Shown piece by piece: positions 32,888 through 42,403 of a DNA stretch of 64,000 nt. Location: positions 496,001 to 560,000 of the forward strand of contig JAHBSK010000001.1 of NCBI GenBank assembly GCA_019639175.1, in the 5' to 3' direction. Source of the DNA: Acidobacteriota bacterium. GTDB taxonomy: Bacteria; Acidobacteriota; Blastocatellia; Pyrinomonadales; Pyrinomonadaceae. Position 1 is the stretch's first letter. Each line of letters begins with the position of its first letter. The notes under the pieces are model-generated. The model saw only the letters and a program-made list of their open reading frames with translations. It did not search any database and was not told the origin of the DNA. A program made the translations under genes and the position numbers.

Positions 32888-33787
32888 TTATTCGAGGTCA
32901 ATGTCGGCCATCGATGCCGGGTCGCTGATCGGTTCCATGTGCGTGAAAACTATCGCTCCGGCGACCGCCGTGCGGATGTCGTCCTCTATCTTGTCTATCA
33001 GTTTGTGGCCTTCGCGGATGCTCCATTCGTCCGGCATCAGGATGTGAACGCTGATGAACACGCGTGAACCGGATTCGCGGGTTCGCAGGGCGTGATAATC
33101 GATCTTTTCTTTTTCGACATAGCTGTCCAGCACATTTACCACGGCTTTCATGTCCTCATCGGAAATGACCGTGTCCATCAGGCCGAGCGTCGAGCGTTTG
33201 ACGACATTGTAGCCGGTCCGCAAAATATTCACGGCAACGAACAACGCAATGATCGGGTCAAGAACATACCAGCCCGTAATGTTGACAACTATCAAGGCAA
33301 TAATGACGCTCGCCGATGTCCATACGTCCGTCATCAAATGCTTTCCGTCTGCTTCGAGCGTGATGGAGCGGTGCTTTCGGCCGGTTCGTATCAGCAGTTG
33401 GCCGACAACAAGATTAAGCAGCGAGGCCGCCGTGGTTATGATAAGCCCTATGCCGATCTGTTCGATGGGCTGAGGGGCTATCAGGCGGTTTACCGCAACC
33501 CAGATGATGCTCAACGCGGCCATGCCGATAAGCGTGCCTTCGAGCGCACCGGCAAAATACTCCGCCTTATAGTGTCCGAACGGATGATCCTCATCAGCCG
33601 GACGTGCGGCTATCTTGAGCATCCACAGGGCAAACGCCGCCGCCACCAGATTTATTACAGACTCCAACGCATCTGACAATAGCCCGACCGAGCCGGTCAT
33701 AAGATACGCCAGCGTCTTTAGCGAGATGGTGGCTATCGCCGTCGCCACCGACAGCCACGCAAACCGTGTCAGGTCTTTATTGGTCAC
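32888..33787 (-). CDS. Cation diffusion facilitator (CDF) family metal transporter
   Basis: 299 aa inner-membrane antiporter exporting divalent metal ions such as Zn(II), Fe(II) or Co(II). Six hydrophobic segments occupy about residues 10-205. The metal-site residues lie in GLLSDALESVINL, DHPFGHYKAEYFAG and DGKHLMTDVWTS. A cytoplasmic C-terminal domain (about 205-299) includes HALRTRESGSRVFISVHILM. The sequence does not allow the metal to be named. Confidence 0.92.
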   Translation of the reverse strand: MTNKDLTRFAWLSVATAIATISLKTLAYLMTGSVGLLSDALESVINLVAAAFALWMLKIAARPADEDHPFGHYKAEYFAGALEGTLIGMAALSIIWVAVNRLIAPQPIEQIGIGLIITTAASLLNLVVGQLLIRTGRKHRSITLEADGKHLMTDVWTSASVIIALIVVNITGWYVLDPIIALFVAVNILRTGYNVVKRSTLGLMDTVISDEDMKAVVNVLDSYVEKEKIDYHALRTRESGSRVFISVHILMPDEWSIREGHKLIDKIEDDIRTAVAGAIVFTHMEPISDPASMADIDLE

Positions 33788-33902
33788 TGAGATGCATTAT
33801 CGCGAAGTTTGCCGATTTCCTCAACGCTGTTCAGGTTTTCCGGCAGAGAGGGTCTGCCGGGTTCTCGTGAAATATGGAATTTTTAGTGAATATCAGTGTG
33901 GT

Positions 33903-35303
33903 TCAGTTCGTGGTTTGTTTGCGGATCCCATTCTCATAAACAACCGTGGCGGTGTCTATACAGGCTGCTTCAGGGTCGAGGCCGGTAAGTTTTACAGTTA
34001 CTGACGCTTTGGTTTTTGTGGCGTTTGCAGGAAGCCTTACGGTCAGTGAATGAGTGCCCTGGCCGTCTATTATTTGTCCGTTCTCGACCGACCACAGATA
34101 ACCTACATCGGAGGCTCCTCCGCCGGCGTTAGCTGTTATTATGACGATCCCGGAATTTGAAATGCTGTCAGGAGCAGTCAGTTCAAGCATGGGACATTCG
34201 ACCAGTCCGCAGATAGGTGTACATTCTGTAACAGTGACCGTTTTGGAAAACGATTTTCCGCAAGATCCGCAGCCGTCGTCAGCCGAGGCGGTGATCGTAT
34301 AAACTCCCGGCGAGGCATCGGAAAGGTCCCATTTTACGTCCGAGCCTTTGCCTATTATCTTCCCGCCGGAAACTGTATAACTGTAAACCAGCACATCGCC
34401 TTCAGGGTCAGATGCGATGGTCGAAACATCAATGATCATCGATTCCGAAGGCTGCGGGAAGGCCTTGTCAGGCATTTCTCCGGGCTGGCATTGTGTGACA
34501 AGTTGTTCCGAGCTAAGTGAAAGGTCGGTGACAATGGCCGGTTCATTCGGTCCAACGGGAATTCGACCTATTGAAACATTTTTGACGATTGGCACTTCAA
34601 CTGAAAATTCGTTGGGACAATTGCATTCGATATCGTTGCCTCCGATCTCTAAGGTAACATTGATCTTTGCGGATTCGGTCTTGGGGTTGTTGCGTACAAG
34701 TATCTGAGCCGTTTTGTCACCCGCGATGATCGTTCCATCGGAAACCGTCCATTTATATGAAGCTTTTTGGATGTCCCCGCCAACAACGGCCTTTACGATA
34801 AATGTGTCGCCGGGGCCAACCGGTTCGTCTGGCGGTTTGAGTACGACGTTAAAGCATTCGCAGGGCAGATCGCATACCGAACATTCTGAGATCGACACAT
34901 AACGAGTAATTGTCTCGCCGCGAATGATGCCGCCTTTTCCAAGTCCGATCGTGATCGAATGTTTGCCCGGTGGCGAATTTAATAGCTTCCAGACCACGTT
35001 CGAGCCTTCGCCTTCGATCTCACCCTCCGACACGGTGTAATATATGCTGACTTTTTCGCTCCCTGACATTTTAATGATAGAGCTAACGGATATTTGAGTC
35101 TGTTGTTTTCCGCACGCACGATCCGGTCGGTTGATGCTGTCTTCGGGGAACGGACACCACGAAAAAATATCTTCTCTACTGAGTTTTACATCCTCAAGCG
35201 ATTGGCCCATTACGGAGAAAGGCATTGAGCTGAAAAAAAGCAGCGCAAAAACAGCATTTATAGCCGTTTTGAACGGAAAAATGAAAGGGCGAAAACTATG
35301 CAT
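33903..35303 (-). CDS. Exported PKD-like repeat protein
   Basis: 466 aa from the ATG at 35303 (a GTG at 35324 is in frame). The signal peptide is MHSFRPFIFPFKTAINAVFA and following residues to about 31, cut near VMGQ. Three or four immunoglobulin-like repeats follow, with signatures such as SYKWTVSDGTIIAG, YSYTVSGGKIIGKGSDVKWD and VGYLWSVENGQIIDGQGTHS, typical of PKD/Ig domains. Several CxxC and Cys-rich segments (CSVCDLPCEC) may form disulfides. Probably surface or periplasmic binding; no enzyme domain seen. Confidence 0.7.
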   Translation of the reverse strand: MHSFRPFIFPFKTAINAVFALLFFSSMPFSVMGQSLEDVKLSREDIFSWCPFPEDSINRPDRACGKQQTQISVSSIIKMSGSEKVSIYYTVSEGEIEGEGSNVVWKLLNSPPGKHSITIGLGKGGIIRGETITRYVSISECSVCDLPCECFNVVLKPPDEPVGPGDTFIVKAVVGGDIQKASYKWTVSDGTIIAGDKTAQILVRNNPKTESAKINVTLEIGGNDIECNCPNEFSVEVPIVKNVSIGRIPVGPNEPAIVTDLSLSSEQLVTQCQPGEMPDKAFPQPSESMIIDVSTIASDPEGDVLVYSYTVSGGKIIGKGSDVKWDLSDASPGVYTITASADDGCGSCGKSFSKTVTVTECTPICGLVECPMLELTAPDSISNSGIVIITANAGGGASDVGYLWSVENGQIIDGQGTHSLTVRLPANATKTKASVTVKLTGLDPEAACIDTATVVYENGIRKQTTN

Positions 35304-35373
35304 AGCGGAAACCAATATTTCCACCGGATTATAGTCTATTCACACGAGATGGACAACGCTTTTTATCTTTCGG

Positions 35374-37611
35374 CTAGGAACCAGCTTGTCGTATCTCTTC
35401 AACCGCGTTTGGATTTTCCAACGCTGAAAGGTCGCCCGGGTCTTCGCCAAGGTAAGCGGAGCGAATGACGCGGCGCATCACCTTTGCATTTCGGGTTTTT
35501 GGCAGAGCCGTGACGAAATGTATCTTTGACGGGGCGAGCGGTTTGCCCATGTCTTTTGCGACAAGGGCTTTAAGTTCTTGTTGGAACTCCGCCACCTTGG
35601 CGGCATCTGCCGGCATGGATGCCGGCGTTCCCAAGACTACAAAAGCGACCATCGCCGTGCCTTTTATTTCGTCGGGGACGCCGATGACGGCGGCTTCGGT
35701 GACGAGCGTGTGTGCGACAAGGAGCGATTCGACCTCGGCAGGCCCGACGCGTTTACCGGCTACCTTTAGCGTGTCATCGCTGCGGCCGAGGATGAACCAG
35801 TGGCCGTCCGCGTCGCGCATTGCCCAATCTCCGTGTACCCAGATGTTTTTGAATCGCGACCAGTAGGTTTCGAGATAGCGTTCCTTCTCTTGCCAAAACC
35901 CACGAGCCATGCCGATCCACGGCTGTTTTATGACAAGCTCGCCAACGGTGCCGTTCGGTACGGAATTGCCTTCTTCGTCCAAAATATCAACGTCCATTCC
36001 CGGACATGGTGCAGGGAACGAACAAGGCTTTATCGGCAGCAGCGGATTGCCCATCAAAATACCGCCCGCGATCTCAGTGCCGCCGCTGTAATTGATGATC
36101 GGCAGCTTGCTGTTGCCGACCTTTTCAAAAAGCCACCACCAAGGCGCCGGATTCCACGGCTCACCGGTCGATGCAAAAATGCGCAGAGAAGAAAGATCAT
36201 GCTTTTCATACACAGCTTTTTTTGAAGAATAGCTGTCAGCTATTAGCTGTGAGCTGTCAGCCGGATTTTCCGATGAATCGCTGATGGCTGACGGCTGACG
36301 GCTGTTAGCTGTTTTTTCATCCGAGCTTGCCAGCGAGCGGATCAGCGTCGGCGAAATGCCCAGCACCTCGATCTTGTGCTTTGCGCAGAATTCCCACATG
36401 CGGTCAGGTGTCGGGTAATCTGGCGCTCCGTCGTAAAGGCAGATCGTCGCGCCGTTTATCAAAGCCCCGTATATCAGCCACGGCCCCATCATCCAGCCAA
36501 TGTCCGTGTACCAGCATATCCGCGTGCCTTTGCCCACGTCCGTGCCGAACGCCATGTCCTGCGCCGCCTTGATCGGAAAACTCGCATGAGTGTGCGCAAT
36601 GCCTTTCGGCTTACCCGTCGTGCCGGAGGTGTAGAGGATAATGAGCGGGTCCTCGGCGGCGGTTGGTTCGGGGCGGGACAAATTTTCGTAAGAAAGATAA
36701 TCGAAGACCAGATCGTAATAGACGAATCCGTCGCCGATAACCTCGTTTGGCTCAGATAAACGGCTTATCACAAAAACGTGCTTTCCAGCTTGTGCATCAA
36801 TAGTCTGGCAACGCTGTACCGCTTCGCGAGCAACATCAACTGCGTTGAAGGGCTTTCCTCTGCGAGGAAAACCGTCACAAGTAAAAAGCCCTTTAGCCTT
36901 CACCGCATTTAGCCGGCTTGAGATAGCATCAACGCCGTAGCCTGAAAATACGGGGACAGCGATCGCCCCGATACGATTGATCGCAAGGAGGGCGACAACA
37001 GTTTCTACCATCATCGGCAAATGTATTCCGATGGCATCACCTTTCTTAAAGCCGTAAGTTCGCAATCTACTAGCTACGATCTCAACCTTAAGTAGAAGTT
37101 CGGCGTATGTAAGCTGGGAGGTTGAGCCGTCTTCTCCTTCCCATATTACCGCCGGCTGATCTTTCATCTCGTCCGTCTGCCAGCGGTCGAGGCACATTGT
37201 GGTGATGTTCAGGCCGGCGGAACCAAGGGACGAAAGGGACGGCAAGGTCTCAAGGGACTTTACGGAGTTTGTCGGATCTGCAGATTCGACGGGTTCCTTA
37301 AAGTCTCCTGAATCTTCCGTCACTTGCGTCCCTTTCGTCCTTTCCGTCCCTTCGACAGCGAACCATCTAGGAAACTCAACACCGCCGGAAACATCGAGCA
37401 GCTTTTCATACGGCGGGTCGAATTTGATGTCCAGAAATTTCAGCACTTCTTCAGTAAATTTCTCGACATCGCTGATCGAGAATTCGTAAAGCTCCTCCCA
37501 GGTCGAGACGCCGACCTGTTTCATAAATTGAGTAAGCCGCGCGCGGTCTATGACATCCGGCGTTGGCGTCCAGGCGATGGGTTGATCTTCCAGAAGATTC
37601 GTGTCCTGCAT
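35374..37611 (-). CDS. Acetyl-CoA synthetase-like AMP-forming acyl-CoA synthetase with two in-frame repeat insertions
   Basis: 745 aa AMP-forming ligase that activates a short-chain carboxylate as acyl-AMP and transfers it to CoA. The P-loop motif is [46 protein letters not shown] and the A8-like [20 protein letters not shown] follow, and the catalytic Lys is in [11 protein letters not shown]. Two segments look foreign: about residues 86-129 ([13 protein letters not shown]...) and about 433-460 ([20 protein letters not shown]). Each matches a DNA palindrome kept in frame, so the protein is roughly 70 residues longer than expected. The substrate (acetate, propionate or other) is uncertain. Confidence 0.87.
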   Translation of the reverse strand: MQDTNLLEDQPIAWTPTPDVIDRARLTQFMKQVGVSTWEELYEFSISDVEKFTEEVLKFLDIKFDPPYEKLLDVSGGVEFPRWFAVEGTERTKGTQVTEDSGDFKEPVESADPTNSVKSLETLPSLSSLGSAGLNITTMCLDRWQTDEMKDQPAVIWEGEDGSTSQLTYAELLLKVEIVASRLRTYGFKKGDAIGIHLPMMVETVVALLAINRIGAIAVPVFSGYGVDAISSRLNAVKAKGLFTCDGFPRRGKPFNAVDVAREAVQRCQTIDAQAGKHVFVISRLSEPNEVIGDGFVYYDLVFDYLSYENLSRPEPTAAEDPLIILYTSGTTGKPKGIAHTHASFPIKAAQDMAFGTDVGKGTRICWYTDIGWMMGPWLIYGALINGATICLYDGAPDYPTPDRMWEFCAKHKIEVLGISPTLIRSLASSDEKTANSRQPSAISDSSENPADSSQLIADSYSSKKAVYEKHDLSSLRIFASTGEPWNPAPWWWLFEKVGNSKLPIINYSGGTEIAGGILMGNPLLPIKPCSFPAPCPGMDVDILDEEGNSVPNGTVGELVIKQPWIGMARGFWQEKERYLETYWSRFKNIWVHGDWAMRDADGHWFILGRSDDTLKVAGKRVGPAEVESLLVAHTLVTEAAVIGVPDEIKGTAMVAFVVLGTPASMPADAAKVAEFQQELKALVAKDMGKPLAPSKIHFVTALPKTRNAKVMRRVIRSAYLGEDPGDLSALENPNAVEEIRQAGS
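36231..36311. repeat. Word-repeat palindrome inside the acyl-CoA synthetase gene (CAGCT family)
   Basis: Left arm 36231-36261 (AGCTGTCAGCTATTAGCTGT...) and right arm 36280-36311 (GCTGATGGCTGACGGCTGAC...) are inverted with about nine mismatches in 31 bases. The words AGCTG, CAGC and TCAGC repeat. It is translated in frame with no stop and matches the family of the intergenic palindrome at 48680-48818. Confidence 0.85.
37224..37354. repeat. Word-repeat palindrome inside the acyl-CoA synthetase gene (AAGGGACG family)
   Basis: Outer arms iterate AAGGGACG / CGTCCCTT (37224-37250 and about 37325-37354). The centre is a nearly perfect GTCGGATCTGCAGATTCGAC (37271-37290), flanked by GGGACTTTA and TAAAGTCTCC. 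The 131 bp are read through in frame. It lies at about residues 86-129, between the N-terminal family region and the AMP-binding core. Confidence 0.85.
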
Positions 37612-37692
37612 ATTCTGTTACGGGGTTTTCCTAAGTATCTCACGAAACACATTGTCTAAGAAATCGGCGGATCGCACGGGAACCTGTATGGT

Positions 37693-39273
37693 TCAGGGCG
37701 ATCTCAGTTTCCAAAGTTGTATTCGGCGGCCGTCCATTTCATAGACGGGACCGTTCGGAAAATATTTTTGCGTTACCATTTCCGCCATCGGGCCGGTATG
37801 GTCATCGGGTTTTCTGGTTTCAGGTGACAGGTTATAGTTATTATCCCAAACAATGTATCGCGGCCTTTTTTTCTCAAGATCGGCCACGGCTTCTGCCACC
37901 TGTTCGGGCCGGGTGTAATCGGTCTGCCATATTTGGGAAAAACGTGTCGGGTTACGAACCCCCAATGGAAAATAAACATAGGGCTGAACCGCCTGATACA
38001 CAAATTCGCCGCCTTGCGTGCGGTCGGACAGATCTTGATAAAAACGTGCCTGTTCCGCTGAAATAAAAGCCAGTTTCCCGCTGCGGGTTTCAACTATCGA
38101 AAAGTCCCAGTGTGTTTGCATCCGGTAGATTTGCGATAGCCCGATGAGGGCAAGCAGAGTCAGTGAGAGCAAAGTCAGGCGTTGTTCTTTTTTGGCGGCC
38201 ATCCCGATCCTGGAAAGCAGCCAACAAAACACGATGATCGCCGGAATGCCGACTTGAAAAAAACGCAGAGCGTTTGGCCCTGTGGTCGTGAAAAATGAAA
38301 ACGCCGCCAGCAGCGAAAGCAGCATCGGGCCTCTCCAATCGTCCCAGGATACGTTCTTTCTGCGGATGGCAAAGACGGCAAATGCCGTAAGGACGGCAAA
38401 TGGCAGTATGACAGAGTAAAAGACGGAACCGAGAAACATCAGTGTTCCCGAAATTCCCGGTGCGGACGCTGTCTTTATCAGATCGGAAACAAAAACAGAA
38501 TAGCTGTTAGCCTCAACGTATTTATAGTATTTTGCGGGATAGGTAAATGTCGCGTAAAAAAAATCGGTCGGCCCTGCGGACAATATGAAATACAGGCACA
38601 GCAGCCCAATGGTCATTAGAAAAGTTCCTGACATTACCGCAATGTCATAGAGTGCCTGCGCTTTTCCGCGAGGCGTCATAAATGCGTCCAGCACCAGATA
38701 AACGGCTATTGCCGTCAGCGTAACAACACCCCGCTGTTGTGTGAAAAACGAAGCCAGAGCGCAGCAAACACCGGCTGCTATCAGACGTTTCCGATTCACT
38801 TTTGATAACAGAAAGAAAACCGCCATCAGCATCAAGATCGGACTGAACATTCTGTGCGAACCGTCCAAGCCGAACCATCGCAGACCGAAGAAAAGAAAAA
38901 TGAACGAAGGAACAAACCGAAGAGACCCGGAGATGACCGATTCGGAAAGTTTCAGGCAAAGAAATGTAAGCACCGATCCGAGTATCACTACGGTGAAAGG
39001 CAGGATCCAATAACGTTCACCAAAAAGCGAAAGAACGACATGATAATAGGTTTGTGTGCCGGGAAAGGTGAACTGGAAAAAATCTCGGTACATCACATCG
39101 CCGTGCAGCAGTCGAGAGGCTTCATAAACGAAGATTAGCTGGTCGGTTTCTGAGAAGATCGGCGTGAAGGGAAACGCGAAAACAAGGAGATAGATGTAAA
39201 TAGCCGAGGTTGCCGCGACCGCAACCCCGATGCTTTTCTGATCTTGTGTTTTGCTGTCCATCAGGCAATTCAT
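37693..39273 (-). CDS. Multi-pass membrane protein, GT-C glycosyltransferase-like
   Basis: 526 aa with about 10-12 membrane segments, an early loop holding ETDQLIFVYEASRLLHGDVM and RDFFQFTFPG, then FFTQQRGVV. The C-terminal soluble tail contains GGEFVYQAVQPYVYFPLG and RYIVWDNNYNL. The topology and ED/DxxQ-type loop resemble GT39/PMT-like lipid-dependent glycosyltransferases, but the family assignment is tentative. The ATG at 39273 overlaps the stop of the upstream paralogue by 4 bases, so they are coupled. Confidence 0.65.
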   Translation of the reverse strand: MNCLMDSKTQDQKSIGVAVAATSAIYIYLLVFAFPFTPIFSETDQLIFVYEASRLLHGDVMYRDFFQFTFPGTQTYYHVVLSLFGERYWILPFTVVILGSVLTFLCLKLSESVISGSLRFVPSFIFLFFGLRWFGLDGSHRMFSPILMLMAVFFLLSKVNRKRLIAAGVCCALASFFTQQRGVVTLTAIAVYLVLDAFMTPRGKAQALYDIAVMSGTFLMTIGLLCLYFILSAGPTDFFYATFTYPAKYYKYVEANSYSVFVSDLIKTASAPGISGTLMFLGSVFYSVILPFAVLTAFAVFAIRRKNVSWDDWRGPMLLSLLAAFSFFTTTGPNALRFFQVGIPAIIVFCWLLSRIGMAAKKEQRLTLLSLTLLALIGLSQIYRMQTHWDFSIVETRSGKLAFISAEQARFYQDLSDRTQGGEFVYQAVQPYVYFPLGVRNPTRFSQIWQTDYTRPEQVAEAVADLEKKRPRYIVWDNNYNLSPETRKPDDHTGPMAEMVTQKYFPNGPVYEMDGRRIQLWKLRSP

Positions 39274-40856
39274 TGTTCCGGCCGTTGTTCACGTTTCTGC
39301 CATACCTGCACCGGCTTGCCATCAACCATATAAACAGGCCCGACAGGTTCATATTCGACCTGGACATATTCCGCCAGCGGCCCCAAATTGTCTCCGGGTA
39401 CGCGTTCGGCATCGGGTATGTTGTAATCATTGCTCCAGAGGATATACAAGGGCGGTTTTGTTTTCAGCTCTTCTATCGCCTCGAGCACAAATTCGGGCCG
39501 CGTATATTCAGTTTGGTAGAATTGAGCATGGCCCGACGGATTTTTTAACGCAAACGGAAAATAAATATACGGATTGGATGCCTCAAATACCAGATCGCCC
39601 GGCTTTGTCCTTTCAGCTATCCAGGTGTATCGCCCTGTGCTTTCCATGTTTGACGAATACACGGTTCCTCGCGGTGTATCAACCCTGACATACGCCGTTC
39701 CTGTCTGAAGCCGTACGATCTGTATGCCTGAGAACACGATCATCAAAACCGCCGCTGCCTTTACAAAAAGTCCGGCTCGCTCACCAAACAGCTTCAGATG
39801 CCACAATAACCACGCAAGGAGAATAAGGAACGTCGGCGATATCTGGTAATACCTCAAATGGCCAGGATTCGTGGTCGATATAAGAAAAACGCCGCTCACG
39901 ATCGCCATCAGCAGCGGGCCGCGCCAATATGCGTGATCAAACTTTCTGCGATCCCGAAAATATACCGCCAAAAACACGATAACGATCAGAGGAATGATAA
40001 AACCGTAAAAACCCGCCGGTAAAAGAGAAAGTATCGGCCCGATCCCGGGAGTTGCCAGAATATGCCGAAAACCGACCCAAAAGCCGCCGAGACTGTTATC
40101 GGGCTGATAATGATAGTAAAGCGACGGATAGGTCAGCGTGGCGTTAATGAAAGTGTCAAGGCCTGCGGTAAAGATAAAGTATGAACACAATACAGCCAGC
40201 GTGACGGCAAAACCAAGACAAAGTACACCAGACCTTGATATCACATCTTTCCATTTCCAACCGCTCAGGAAGCTGTCAGTCAACAGGAATATGCCGAAAG
40301 CCCCCACAGCGATAACGCCTCGCTGCTGTGTAAAATATGATGACATGGCACAGCAGGCACCGGTTGCCGCCCAACGCCATAAGCTTTTGCCTTTTAACAG
40401 TATAACTACACCGATCAGGACCAAAAGCGGACTGAACATCCGGTGTGAGCCGTCCTGGCCGAACCAACGAAAGCCGAAGAAAATAAATATCAACGCAGGG
40501 AGGTATGCAAGATAACCGGGAATCAGAAGTTTTGCGGAACGAAGTAAAAACCAGCAGTATCCAAACCCCATTAAAATAATGGCAAAAGGCAATACCCAAT
40601 ATTTAGCCCCAAATACAGAAAAAAGCAGGAAATAAAGGACCTGTCCGCCCGGGAACGTGAACTGAAAGAAGTCCCGATACATTTTCTCGCCATCGAGCAT
40701 TCTGTCCGCGTTGTACAGGAATATAAGTTGGTCGGCCTCATAAAAGAACGGATAAAATGGCAGCCGGAACAGCAAAAGATACAGGAACAATACTGTCAGG
40801 AGCAGCAGAAACAGATCGAGCCTGGGTTGCGTTCCAATATCTTTGGTCGGGTGCAT
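39270..40856 (-). CDS. Multi-pass membrane protein, paralogue of the following gene
   Basis: 528 aa with the same architecture and many shared motifs as the protein at 37693-39273: EADQLIFLYNADRMLDGEKM, RDFFQFTFPGGQ, SYFTQQRGVI and a C-terminal tail with YIYFPFALKNPSGHAQ and YILWSNDYNI. Both end in a MVDGKPVQVW / MDGRRIQLW motif. They are an ancient tandem duplication. A lipid-linked sugar transfer role at the cell envelope is plausible, not shown. Confidence 0.65.
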   Translation of the reverse strand: MHPTKDIGTQPRLDLFLLLLTVLFLYLLLFRLPFYPFFYEADQLIFLYNADRMLDGEKMYRDFFQFTFPGGQVLYFLLFSVFGAKYWVLPFAIILMGFGYCWFLLRSAKLLIPGYLAYLPALIFIFFGFRWFGQDGSHRMFSPLLVLIGVVILLKGKSLWRWAATGACCAMSSYFTQQRGVIAVGAFGIFLLTDSFLSGWKWKDVISRSGVLCLGFAVTLAVLCSYFIFTAGLDTFINATLTYPSLYYHYQPDNSLGGFWVGFRHILATPGIGPILSLLPAGFYGFIIPLIVIVFLAVYFRDRRKFDHAYWRGPLLMAIVSGVFLISTTNPGHLRYYQISPTFLILLAWLLWHLKLFGERAGLFVKAAAVLMIVFSGIQIVRLQTGTAYVRVDTPRGTVYSSNMESTGRYTWIAERTKPGDLVFEASNPYIYFPFALKNPSGHAQFYQTEYTRPEFVLEAIEELKTKPPLYILWSNDYNIPDAERVPGDNLGPLAEYVQVEYEPVGPVYMVDGKPVQVWQKREQRPEQ

Positions 40857-41017
40857 ATTTGGTGAGGTTACAGGACAGGATTTTTAGCGTCAAGGAACAG
40901 GAACCTTCACCGTTCGTTGGTATGTTCGGGATTTCGACCCTTTCCCGTGCCAAGATCGCACGGAACGATCAGATAAACTTGACAATGCCATAAGAAATAG
41001 TTGAACTAACTTTTGTT

Positions 41018-42382
41018 GTGAGTGAGCAAGAGCGATCGGTGGTGATGAAATTCGGCGGCACGTCGGTGGGCGATGTCGCCGCTTTTGAACGTGTTGTTCA
41101 TGTCGTTGGCAGCCAGTTGGATAAGATGCCCGTTGTTGTTGTTTCGGCAATGACGAAAGTAACGGACTCCTTGCTTGCGGCGTTCGATCTGGCAAAAAAG
41201 GGCGATCTCGCGGCGGCGGTCGCGTCGCTCGAACCTCATTTTGACCGTCATGTCGCCGTTTCAAGCCATTTTATTTCGGAAGGTTCACCTAACCTTTTTG
41301 ATGCCGAATTACAGTTCGCACGGCAGGAACTTGCAGACCTTTTGATGAGAGCTTCCAGAAGGTCGCTCCCGCTTTCCATGCTGAAAGACGCCATCGTCTC
41401 CTATGGCGAACAGCTTTCATCGCGGCTTTTGGCGGAAGTGTTAAGATCACGAGGCGTCAATGCCAGGCATTTTGATTCGCGCCGGCTGATCGTGACGGAT
41501 GATGAATACGGCGCCGCACAGCCCATCGTCGAAGAGACAAATGAGCTTGTCCGGCTTGAGCTGCCGCCGACATTGGAAGCGGGCGAGGTTCCCGTAATGG
41601 GCGGTTTCATTGCCGGGAACCGTGCTGGCGAAACAACGACACTGGGACGCGGCGGTTCGGATTACACGGCGGCCATTGTTGCGGCAGCGATAGGTTCGTC
41701 AGAACTGCAGATATGGACGGACGTAACGGGTGTTATGACCTGTGATCCGCGAATATGCGGCGATGCCAGAACGATCCCGGTCCTTAGCTATGAGGAAGCG
41801 GCCGAGCTTTCATATTTTGGAGCCAAAGTGCTTCATCCGAAAACGATAAAACCGGCGGTCGATCACGGCATTCCGGTGCGCGTATGCAACACGTTCGAGC
41901 CCGAAGCCGTCGGCACGATGGTGCTTGCCGAATCCGGCGAGGCTCCGAACAAGATAAAATCCATTGCTCATAAAAAAGGCATAACGATACTTCGCGTAAC
42001 CTCGGCTCGAATGCTCGGCAGTTATGGTTTTATGAGCGCGGTCTTTCAGGTTTTTGAACGATACCGGACAGTTATTGATGTCATCTCAACTTCTGAAGTA
42101 TCCATTGCATTGACCCTGGACAACACTGCCGAAATAGACAAGATCGTGTCTGATCTGGAACGGCTTGGCGATGTCGAGACCGAGAACGGATTTTCTGTTA
42201 TCTGCATAGTCGGCGAGGGTCTGCGGGCAAGCACGGGCATGGCTTCGAAGATATTTTCGACCATAAAAGACATAAACGTCTCGCTCATCTCACATGGGGC
42301 TTCGAGCGTAAATCTGACGTTTGTTGTGAAAGAAGAATTCGCCGCGGATGTGATAAGATGCCTGCACTGGGAATTGTTTTAA
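41018..42382 (+). CDS. lysC: Aspartate kinase (lysine-pathway type)
   Basis: Phosphorylates aspartate, the first step of lysine, threonine and methionine synthesis. 454 aa from a GTG at 41018; an ATG at 41045 begins at MKFGGTS and is an alternative. The kinase domain has KFGGTSVG, GRGGSDYTAAIVAA and TDVTGVMTCDPRI. Two ACT domains follow from about residue 310 and would bind the inhibitor. It heads the lysine/diaminopimelate cluster. The regulatory effector is unknown. Confidence 0.92.
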   Translation: MSEQERSVVMKFGGTSVGDVAAFERVVHVVGSQLDKMPVVVVSAMTKVTDSLLAAFDLAKKGDLAAAVASLEPHFDRHVAVSSHFISEGSPNLFDAELQFARQELADLLMRASRRSLPLSMLKDAIVSYGEQLSSRLLAEVLRSRGVNARHFDSRRLIVTDDEYGAAQPIVEETNELVRLELPPTLEAGEVPVMGGFIAGNRAGETTTLGRGGSDYTAAIVAAAIGSSELQIWTDVTGVMTCDPRICGDARTIPVLSYEEAAELSYFGAKVLHPKTIKPAVDHGIPVRVCNTFEPEAVGTMVLAESGEAPNKIKSIAHKKGITILRVTSARMLGSYGFMSAVFQVFERYRTVIDVISTSEVSIALTLDNTAEIDKIVSDLERLGDVETENGFSVICIVGEGLRASTGMASKIFSTIKDINVSLISHGASSVNLTFVVKEEFAADVIRCLHWELF

Positions 42383-42403
42383 GTTAAAGAAGTTAAAGAG
42401 CTT

